DNA from: BPJU01 sp964425225
GTDB lineage: Bacteria; Planctomycetota; Planctomycetia; Pirellulales; Pirellulaceae
Length of the DNA: 64,000 bases
Assembly (NCBI GenBank): GCA_964425225.1
Contig: CAYRMD010000004.1
Location: forward strand, 1-64,000
Direction of reading: 5' to 3'
Of this stretch, positions 57,169 through 64,000 are shown in pieces (position 1 is the first letter of the stretch; each line of letters begins with the position of its first letter). The notes under the pieces are model-generated. The model saw nothing but the letters and a program-made list of their open reading frames with translations, searched no databases and was not told the DNA's origin. The position numbers and the translations under genes are program-made.

Positions 57169-58962
57169 TCAAGTTTGGAATTCACGGAAGTTCTGGCACA
57201 GCGCTTTCTGAGCCAGTTGACCTTGGTCGGCTTCCACTACGACATTGAGACGCACTTCACTGGTACTGATCATGTCCACGTTGATCGCGGCGTGAGCCAA
57301 AGCTTCGAAGGTACGGGTTGCCACATCGGTATGACTGCGCAAACCGATACCGCTTACCGACAATTTGGCCACAGCCGGCGCATGCGAAACACGCCCCCAA
57401 TCCAGTGTGCTCTTTAGTTTTTCCGAAACTTCGACGGCCAGTCCGACTTGCGACCGCGGTACGGTGAACGAAATGCTGGCAGCTCCATTAGCACCTTTGT
57501 GACTCTGCACGATCATGTCGACAAACACGCCGTGGTCTGCCACGTGGCGGAAAAGACAAGCCGCAATTCCGGGGCGATCCGGAACACCGTGAATCGTGAC
57601 ACGTGCCTGGGTTTCGTCCAGTGTGATTTCGTCAATGGTCAGTTGTTCCATGTTGACGTGTTGGAGGCGGGACAGTACATCCACAGCGTTCGTTTCACGC
57701 CGCGGTATGGCTGTCGAACGGAACCGTTCCGCCGGGGCACGCGCCTCGGGGGGCTTGTCCAAATGAAACGCGGCATGTACGGCACGCAAGGCGCGCTGCG
57801 CCTCCTGGCGGTCTACGAGCACCGAAATCTTGATTTCGCTGGTGGTAATCATCTGGATATTGATGCCCGCATCGGCCAGGGCCTGGAACATCGTGGCAGC
57901 CACCCCTTTTTGATGGGCCATGCCCAGTCCCACTACCGAGACTTTGGAAACGTTTTCGTCCCAAGAGACACCCGCAGCGCCTAATCGACGAGCTGCTTCC
58001 TGGGTTGCTTGCAGCGTTGCCGCCAACTCGGCACGCGGCACGGTAAAGGATATGTTGGCTTGATCCGGTGAACCGATATCTTGCACAATCATGTCGACTG
58101 AGATGTTCCGGCGGGCAATCGGAGCAAATAGCTCGAAACTGGTACCCGGTACGTTCGGCACACCGGCTACTGTTATCCGCGCCTCATCTTTGACCAATGC
58201 CGCACCGCAGACCGCCACGTCGGCCGACTCAGGTTCGTCGACGATCATGGTGCCAGGCGCATCGGTGAAGCTGCTTCGCACATGGACCGCGACTCCGTAT
58301 TTCTTGGCAAATTCGATCGAGCGGTTGTGCATCACTCCGGCACCGAGGCTGGCCATTTCCAGCATTTCGTCATAGCTGATTTGATCTAATCGCCGAGCTT
58401 CTGGCACCACGCGCGGATCGGTGGTAAAGACCCCGTCCACATCGGTGTAAATCTCGCATTGGTCCGCCCGAAGCACTGCGGCAAGTGCCACGGCTGTCGT
58501 GTCGCTCCCACCGCGTCCCAACGTCGTAATATTGAAATCCTCGTCAATGCCCTGGAATCCGGCTGCAATCACGATACGGCCTTCGTTCAGCCACCGAAAA
58601 ATCCGATCGGTCGCGATCGACCGGATGCGAGCCTTCGTATAGCGGCTGTCGGTAATGATGCCGATTTGGGCTCCGGTAAGACTGATGGCGCGGTGCCCTA
58701 ACGCCTCGATGGCCATGGCCATCAATGCCACGCTTACCTGCTCGCCCGTCGACAACAGCATGTCCATTTCGCGAGCCGGCGGATGCTCGTTGATTTGGTG
58801 CGCCAACTCGATAAGCCTGTCGGTATTGTCACCCATGGCGCTGACGACCACCACGACTTGGTGGCCCTGTTGCTGAGCGCGGATGGCTTTGCGTGCTGCG
58901 CTCAATATCTTTTCAGCATCCGCAACGCTCGAACCGCCGAACTTCTGCACAGTCAAGCCCAT
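57169..58962 (-). CDS. lysC: Aspartate kinase with four ACT domains
   Basis: 597 residues. Phosphorylates aspartate, first step for lysine, threonine and methionine. The kinase domain (about 1-250) starts LTVQKFGGSSVADAEKI, with LGRGGSDTTAVALA and the following YTDVDGVFTTDPR. Instead of one regulatory ACT pair there are two in tandem (about 265-405 and 430-597), as in the cyanobacterial type. Last gene of hom - apgM-like - lysC, 22 bp after the middle gene. Confidence 0.95.
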   Translation of the reverse strand: MGLTVQKFGGSSVADAEKILSAARKAIRAQQQGHQVVVVVSAMGDNTDRLIELAHQINEHPPAREMDMLLSTGEQVSVALMAMAIEALGHRAISLTGAQIGIITDSRYTKARIRSIATDRIFRWLNEGRIVIAAGFQGIDEDFNITTLGRGGSDTTAVALAAVLRADQCEIYTDVDGVFTTDPRVVPEARRLDQISYDEMLEMASLGAGVMHNRSIEFAKKYGVAVHVRSSFTDAPGTMIVDEPESADVAVCGAALVKDEARITVAGVPNVPGTSFELFAPIARRNISVDMIVQDIGSPDQANISFTVPRAELAATLQATQEAARRLGAAGVSWDENVSKVSVVGLGMAHQKGVAATMFQALADAGINIQMITTSEIKISVLVDRQEAQRALRAVHAAFHLDKPPEARAPAERFRSTAIPRRETNAVDVLSRLQHVNMEQLTIDEITLDETQARVTIHGVPDRPGIAACLFRHVADHGVFVDMIVQSHKGANGAASISFTVPRSQVGLAVEVSEKLKSTLDWGRVSHAPAVAKLSVSGIGLRSHTDVATRTFEALAHAAINVDMISTSEVRLNVVVEADQGQLAQKALCQNFREFQT

Positions 58963-58984
58963 AATGGAATCTTCCGTCCTCCGT

Positions 58985-60202
58985 TCAAAAGCGTTCTTGA
59001 AGAAAACTCTCCATCAACCTCCAACCTTCGGCAAACTCCCAACCGGAACGCTCGGCTGCAGCTTCGCTATACACCGTCGCGGCATCCGGTGGAATTCCTG
59101 TACCTCCCATCGCAAACGGTACCCAACCATGACTATGGGTTTTCAGCCGGATGGGAGTCGGATGGTCCGGGCAAATGAGAATGCGGTAGGATCCGTACTG
59201 TTGGAGAGCCTCGACGAGAGGTGTAACGATCTTTTGGTCGATGTGCTCCAAAGCTTGTACTTTTGCGTCGGCGCGGCCTTCGTGACTGGCTTCGTCCGGG
59301 GCTTCGATGTGCACGCACACCAAATCCACTTCGTTGAGACTTTGCACGGCGTAGCGGCCTTTAGCTGCGTAGTCAGTGTCGAGATAACCGGTTGCTCCAG
59401 GTACTTCGATGACGCGCCAGCCTATCAGACGTGCTAAACCTCGCAAAAGATCCACCGCCGTGATCATGGCGCCCCGCACTCCGAAACGAGCTTCGAAAGA
59501 CTCCAAACGGGGCGCCTGGCCCAGACCCCAGAGCCAAACATGGGTGGCTGCACGTTTGCCTAAACTGCGGCGCCGTCGATTAACCGGATGCTGGGAAAAT
59601 ACGCGCTCACTCAACTCCATCCACGCATAAAGAACATCGCTTCCGGGGCCGCGCGGGTAGTCATCTTCGACCGATTTATCCGTAAGATCATGGGGTGGAG
59701 TCGTACGCGTTTCCCGGCTAAACAACGCTTGCGCATCGTGGCCACGATAAATCAATAAATTGCGGTAACTTACTCCGGGCACGAACTGCCAATGACCCGC
59801 GGCATCGGCTGGCAACGCTTCTTGCAAAGCGGCCAACAATTCGCGTGCTTCTTCGGTCGAGATATGACCGGCGGTAAAGTCTTGCATTTGCTGGTTCTGA
59901 ATGGTGACCAAATTGCAGCGAATTGCCCAGTCCGACGGCCCTAAGGCGATGCCCTGCGCTGCGGCTTCCAGCGGAGCACGTCCCGTGAAATAACGGTTCG
60001 GGTCATATCCAAGCAGGCTCAAATTGGCTACATCCGAACCGGCTGGAAGATGAGCCGGAACGTGCTGCGCGCGTCCAACACGGCCCAACTGCGCGATGCG
60101 GTCCATAGACGGCGTATGAGCAGCCTCCAGCGGTGTGCGTCCACCGAGTTCCTGAAGCGGTTCATCCGCCGACCCGTCTGGAATCACAATCGCGTATTTC
60201 AT
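58985..60202 (-). CDS. ApgM-type phosphoglycerate mutase homologue, candidate homoserine kinase
   Basis: 405 residues of the alkaline-phosphatase fold, archaeal-type cofactor-independent phosphoglycerate mutase family: MKYAIVIPDGSADEP, the substrate/metal segment AGSDVANLSLLGYDP, and HIEAPDEASHEG and PDHPTP. A subgroup of this family is annotated elsewhere as a proposed homoserine kinase because it sits with hom and lysC; that is exactly the context here (55 bp after hom, 22 bp before lysC). Either glycolytic mutase or the missing homoserine kinase is possible; context favours the latter. Confidence 0.88.
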   Translation of the reverse strand: MKYAIVIPDGSADEPLQELGGRTPLEAAHTPSMDRIAQLGRVGRAQHVPAHLPAGSDVANLSLLGYDPNRYFTGRAPLEAAAQGIALGPSDWAIRCNLVTIQNQQMQDFTAGHISTEEARELLAALQEALPADAAGHWQFVPGVSYRNLLIYRGHDAQALFSRETRTTPPHDLTDKSVEDDYPRGPGSDVLYAWMELSERVFSQHPVNRRRRSLGKRAATHVWLWGLGQAPRLESFEARFGVRGAMITAVDLLRGLARLIGWRVIEVPGATGYLDTDYAAKGRYAVQSLNEVDLVCVHIEAPDEASHEGRADAKVQALEHIDQKIVTPLVEALQQYGSYRILICPDHPTPIRLKTHSHGWVPFAMGGTGIPPDAATVYSEAAAERSGWEFAEGWRLMESFLQERF

Positions 60203-60257
60203 CTTTCGGATCCCATCATGGCTCCACGGTAGATCGATGCCTTAGCACAACGCGTGC

Positions 60258-61556
60258 TCAGTCATCCAACACGCGCAGGCACACCCCGGGGGCCTGCACC
60301 ACCGCCAAGCGCCGAATCTCGACTAATGCTTCTTGCATGTTATGTTCGCTGGCCCGATGGGTCATGATAACCAAAGGCACGACCGGCGCATCACCTTGCT
60401 GTTCGTGTTGGATAACCGAGGCGATCGAGATTGCGTGTCGCCCGAGCCCACCTGCGATTTCCGCCAACACGCCGGGTCGATCCACCACGTCCAATCGCAA
60501 ATAATAGCGCCGCCATTGATGCTGCGGCCCACAAAGGACCTGCACGCCACCGACCGAATCCCACAATTTCAGTGTGCGAAACGTGATCGGCATGCGCCCA
60601 ACCACCATATCGATCATATCCGCCACTACGGCCGATGCGGTGGGCATCTGGCCAGCTCCTAAACCGTGATAAAAAATCCGGCCAACCGCATCGCCTACGA
60701 CACTGATCGCATTATACGCATCGCGGACGCTGGCCATGGGACTACCACTACGCACAAGCATGGGTGCGACACGTAACTCTAAACCCTCGGCGAGCGTCCG
60801 GGCCTGCGCAATTAACCGAATGCGATACCCCAACTCACCCGCAAAACGGATGTCGGCCTGACTCAATTGATCGATGCCTTCCCGAGCAATCTGCTCCCAG
60901 GGTATTCGAGCGCCGAAAGCGAGTTGCGCAAGGATGGCCAATTTCTGCGCCGCGTCAGTACCATTGACATCTAACGATGGATCGGCCTCGGCATATCCCC
61001 GGCGTTGCGCTTCGCGAAGAGCATCCTCGTAGGCCGCTCCGTGCTCCTCCATCTGCGTAATGATAAAATTCGATGTGCCGTTCAAAATTCCGTGCAGCGA
61101 CAGGATCTGATTGGCCGCCAAACATTGGGCGATGTTGGTCACGATCGGAATCCCACCGGCGACGGCAGCGTCAAAGGCGATGGACCGTCCTAACTCGCGA
61201 GCCCGATCGAAAAGCTCCGGCCCATATTCAGCCAGCAAAGCTTTGTTGGCCGTCACCACATCTTTGCCACTTTCCACAAGCTGTAGCAGGATCGATCGGG
61301 CCGGTTCCAAACCACCTACCAACAGAGCCACCACCCGTATCTCGCGATCTTCCAAGACCAGCGATAAGTTGTCCGTAAGGAGGTCAGCCGGAAGCCGGAA
61401 TTCTCGAGGTCGCGTTCGATCCCGCACGACCACCCGTGCCAGCTCCATGCGGCAACCGGCACGCTGCGTCAACCGCCGCTGCTGCTCAACGAGCAGTCGC
61501 GCAACACCCGTGCCGACGGTACCCATACCTATTATGGCTACTTTTACTTCCTTCAT
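60258..61556 (-). CDS. hom: Homoserine dehydrogenase
   Basis: 432 residues. Reduces aspartate semialdehyde to homoserine. The N-terminal Rossmann motif is VAIIGMGTVGTGVARLL; the catalytic region shows LNGTSNFIITQM, EADPSLDVNGTDAAQKLAILA; a C-terminal ACT domain (about 350-430) gives feedback control. First gene of the hom - apgM-like - lysC operon. Confidence 0.96.
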   Translation of the reverse strand: MKEVKVAIIGMGTVGTGVARLLVEQQRRLTQRAGCRMELARVVVRDRTRPREFRLPADLLTDNLSLVLEDREIRVVALLVGGLEPARSILLQLVESGKDVVTANKALLAEYGPELFDRARELGRSIAFDAAVAGGIPIVTNIAQCLAANQILSLHGILNGTSNFIITQMEEHGAAYEDALREAQRRGYAEADPSLDVNGTDAAQKLAILAQLAFGARIPWEQIAREGIDQLSQADIRFAGELGYRIRLIAQARTLAEGLELRVAPMLVRSGSPMASVRDAYNAISVVGDAVGRIFYHGLGAGQMPTASAVVADMIDMVVGRMPITFRTLKLWDSVGGVQVLCGPQHQWRRYYLRLDVVDRPGVLAEIAGGLGRHAISIASVIQHEQQGDAPVVPLVIMTHRASEHNMQEALVEIRRLAVVQAPGVCLRVLDD

Positions 61557-61842
61557 ATTGAGTACAATACTTGCGGTTGCTTCGGTGGGAATGCTCTATG
61601 CTAGGTCGCAACCCGTCGAGGCGTCAACCCGCGTTGACTTTGTCCGGCCTGTGCCGAACTGGCGGCGGCCACGGTGAGGGTGACTTCTGGGTACAGAAAA
61701 AAACTTGACTAGATCTTGCCCCATATGTCAGGCTGTTATTTACGGGGCGGCGAAGGGTACGTCGAGCCCGGTTCCGAGTAGGCTCGTTGAACGGCCGGTG
61801 GGGCGCTCGCGTATAAAAAACCGCCAGTTGGAGGTGTAAGTC

Positions 61843-63606
61843 ATGCGTCGGCCGGGTGCAGAACGTAGTGGGGCTTCGGTCCCTGAGCGGCGGTCATTAT
61901 GGTCCAGAGTTGGTTTTGGGCTGATCCTTGCGTGGCTCCTCGTGCCATCAGCACTGTGGCCGCAATCGGCCGGTGATGGCCTTGTACGAGGGGAATTAGA
62001 GCGGCTGTTGCAGTTTGGCGACTTTTCGGTTGCTCTCCAGCGCATCAACCAATTGCCACCGGATCAGCGCGATTATTGGCGCGCTGAACTGGCTCGCCGC
62101 CAATGGGAAACCGGAGCCTACGATGGTGCTACGGATTCGCTGGGATCCATCCGCAACAGTCGGCTTCGCCGTTCGCTCTCCGACTCGATGCGTAAACCAT
62201 CCGCTGGTGCGCGGGGAGGGGTAACCGAGGACGATTTCCAGCCACTGATCGATTTGATTACGGCTACGATTGCCCCGGACAGTTGGGACATCAACGGTGG
62301 CAATGGAGCCATTATGCCGTTTGTGGCGGGAGTGTATGTCGATGCGCAGGGGACGCTGCGCAAGATCGGCCAGACCGACAGCCGGCGATTGGAGGCTTTG
62401 CGCCGCGAAGGAGCGCGGGCGGATCGCAACTCGGAAGTCCACAAAGTTTCCGCGCTTCGTAAAGTGTCGCTGGTCCGATTGGAACGAGCCTTGGAAGCGC
62501 GCTGGGTGCGCGGGCAAGGGCCGGATGAGGCGATGCAACATCTGGCTGGTTTAACAGCGATACGATACGTGTTTCTCTATCCAGAGCAGGGCGACTTGGT
62601 GATTGCCGGTCCGGCCGCCGGTTGGCATCCTGGCCCCGACGGTCTGATGCTCAGTGACGCTTCGGGAATGCCGGTTTTCTCGTTGGATGATATGGTGGCA
62701 ATGGTGCGCCGATATGCTACGTCCCGTGCACCGTTCGGGTGTTCGATTAATCCGCGTCCCGCAAACTTGGAACAAGCCCAGCAATTCCTTGCGCAATCGT
62801 CGCGCCGAGCGCTGCGCCCCGGTGAGCAACCGCGGTGGCTCGAGGAGTTACGCCGGAAGGTTGGGATGCAAGACATCGAAGTATTTGGTCTCGACCCGCG
62901 CAGTCATGCCGCGCGGGTGTTGGTGGAAGCCGACTACCGAATGAAACTCGTAGGGCTTGGCTTGGAAGAGGGTGTCCTGGGCGTTCCTACGTATTTCGAC
63001 TTATTAGCCGAACATGGTACGTTTCCGGACATGACGATCCTCCGGTGGTGGTTTGCCATGCATTACGACGCAGTGCGTGCAAATCCCGAAAAAACTGCTT
63101 TTGAATTGGAAGGCCAAGTTGTGAAAGTCTTGAGCGAAAACGAAATGTTGGCGGCACGAGGCCAACGGGTCGCCACCGGCCGATCGGACGAGCCGAGTAG
63201 CCGATTCGCTGCGGCTTTCACGCGACACTTCGATCCATTGGCGGCAAAGTACCCCGTGTACGGAGAGCTGAAAAACATCTTCCAGTTGGCTTTGGTGGCC
63301 TCTTTGATCCAGGAACATGGTTTAGCCGATCGGGCGGACTGGCCCATGGCGTTTTTCCTGGACGAACAAGCGTACCCGCTGCCCAGAGATACCGTACCTC
63401 GCGTTGTGGAGTCTGTTGCGCACGGACGCACATTCGCCAACCGTCGATTTGTCGGGGTAGTTAGCGGTGGCGTGTGGGCTGAACCGACGCGCTGGACAAG
63501 CTCGTCTGCTTTAGGCAACGATCCGGGGGGCGAACTTGGGCATGAAAGGATCTACGCAGACCCAGAACAGCGTCAAGTGGAAGGCAGCCGTTGGTGGTGG
63601 GATTAA
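61843..63606 (+). CDS. Planctomycete secreted protein, DUF1598-like
   Basis: 587 residues with a signal peptide (VGFGLILAWLLVPSALWPQSA). The segment LITATIAPDSWDINGGNGAI resembles secretin-type short N-terminal domains, and GVYVDAQGTLRKI with a long downstream region resembles the DUF1598 family of Planctomycetes. Function unknown; probably periplasmic or outer-membrane associated. Its stop overlaps that of the following convergent gene by 4 nt. Confidence 0.75.
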   Translation: MRRPGAERSGASVPERRSLWSRVGFGLILAWLLVPSALWPQSAGDGLVRGELERLLQFGDFSVALQRINQLPPDQRDYWRAELARRQWETGAYDGATDSLGSIRNSRLRRSLSDSMRKPSAGARGGVTEDDFQPLIDLITATIAPDSWDINGGNGAIMPFVAGVYVDAQGTLRKIGQTDSRRLEALRREGARADRNSEVHKVSALRKVSLVRLERALEARWVRGQGPDEAMQHLAGLTAIRYVFLYPEQGDLVIAGPAAGWHPGPDGLMLSDASGMPVFSLDDMVAMVRRYATSRAPFGCSINPRPANLEQAQQFLAQSSRRALRPGEQPRWLEELRRKVGMQDIEVFGLDPRSHAARVLVEADYRMKLVGLGLEEGVLGVPTYFDLLAEHGTFPDMTILRWWFAMHYDAVRANPEKTAFELEGQVVKVLSENEMLAARGQRVATGRSDEPSSRFAAAFTRHFDPLAAKYPVYGELKNIFQLALVASLIQEHGLADRADWPMAFFLDEQAYPLPRDTVPRVVESVAHGRTFANRRFVGVVSGGVWAEPTRWTSSSALGNDPGGELGHERIYADPEQRQVEGSRWWWD

Positions 63607-64000
63607 TCGAACCGCAACGGCATCTGCTGGCGGTGTAAGAACCACCGGTCCATCACCACGTGGCGAGCGAACCAGCTTTGGGCAAGAAGCCACCTGGCTA
63701 GGTAACTGATCCATGAATCGGGAAGCCAGCGTCGAACCACCCGAGGCTTGCCAAATCGGGCAATGATACGATCGTGATAGGTCGATAGCTTTTCACGCCG
63801 GTAATCAGTTTGACAGTCGAGAATCGCTTCGGCCGCTAACAACCCCGATTCGACGGCTGGCCGTATGCCTTCGCCGCTACGGCCGTACGCTAAGCCGGCT
63901 GCGTCACCCACCAGAAGGACCCCGTCATCGAACAGACGCGGTGCCACATGTTCGTACACGACATAGGCGTGGCCTCGGAATGGGGCCGGTAATGGGTTCG
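63603..64000 (-). CDS. FAD-dependent oxidoreductase, geranylgeranyl-reductase-like (partial)
   Basis: C-terminal end of a gene that runs off the right edge. The visible 130 or so residues hold the FAD-binding GDAAG motif (LLVGDAAGLAYGRSGEGI) followed by EGIRPAVESGLLAAEAI, typical of the geranylgeranyl reductase / digeranylgeranylglycerophospholipid reductase family of flavoproteins. Specific substrate not deducible. Convergent with the DUF1598-like gene. Confidence 0.8.
   Translation of the reverse strand, partial: NPLPAPFRGHAYVVYEHVAPRLFDDGVLLVGDAAGLAYGRSGEGIRPAVESGLLAAEAILDCQTDYRREKLSTYHDRIIARFGKPRVVRRWLPDSWISYLARWLLAQSWFARHVVMDRWFLHRQQMPLRFD

Noticed and set aside
61680..61740. TTGACT at about 61707 as a -35 box for the DUF1598-like gene.
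   Set aside because: No acceptable -10 at a 16-18 bp spacing.

Overview
The window looks like a chromosomal segment of a planctomycete, probably Pirellulales or a thermophilic relative; the genus cannot be fixed from sequence alone. The pointers are two DUF1559 proteins with pilin-like N termini, a 1478-residue ThuA / PVC-type dehydrogenase / HEAT / cytochrome c fusion, a DUF1598-type secreted protein, a Ser/Thr kinase fused to an AAA/TPR module, a four-ACT aspartokinase and kdsB (a Kdo-containing outer membrane). Genes are loosely packed, with short operons and many gaps of 0.3-1 kb. There is no prophage, CRISPR array or rRNA. One tRNA, Arg(TCG), is present.

Layout: thrS (0-2 kb); beta-carbonic anhydrase plus a SulP transporter, a likely bicarbonate uptake pair (3.4-5.8 kb); a minus-strand group of glutaminyl cyclase, a ThDP-dependent decarboxylase and a rhodanese (6.5-9.5 kb); the giant dehydrogenase/cytochrome fusion (9.7-14.1 kb); a membrane HAMP protein and a thioredoxin-like protein; a kinase-ATPase-TPR gene split by one in-frame TAG (16.3-20.2 kb); class I fumarase and tRNA-Arg (20.7-22.7 kb); an FHA protein, then nagB overlapping a rhomboid protease, a thioesterase and nicotinate phosphoribosyltransferase (23.9-28.3 kb); a short UGA-containing SelW-like selenoprotein gene (28.7-28.9 kb); pyrG; two DUF1559 paralogues flanking kdsB, panD and a lipoprotein (31.8-36.7 kb); a beta-helix protein, an HlyD adaptor and a fused ABC exporter (37.5-43 kb); hydrolase, DUF434, zinc-ribbon, kbl, sufE and an isolated rplX (43.4-48.2 kb); ftsK; an overlapping cimA-valS pair behind a terminator-like leader (51.8-56.5 kb); a bifunctional-nuclease-domain protein; the hom / apgM-like / lysC operon (57.2-61.6 kb); a DUF1598-type protein and the C-terminal end of an FAD oxidoreductase cut by the window edge.

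Functional threads: cimA/valS (isoleucine precursor, valine charging) and hom-apgM-lysC (aspartate family) make the right third an amino-acid block. The alkaline-phosphatase-fold apgM protein sits where homoserine kinase would be expected. FtsK, SufE, L24, CTP synthase, ThrS and ValS are housekeeping genes scattered singly.

The most notable non-standard content is (i) the SelW-like selenoprotein with a CxxU motif and a SECIS-like hairpin, which conventional gene calling would miss; (ii) two families of non-autonomous, inverted-repeat-bounded elements (about 431-471 bp and about 317 bp) that share the same termini, one copy apparently inserted into the terminus of another with a 10-bp target duplication; (iii) a 632-bp block identical between the two DUF1559 genes and flanked by diverged sequence, a gene-conversion pattern; and (iv) the in-frame amber codon in the kinase gene. 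All statements come from reading the sequence; no database search was possible.
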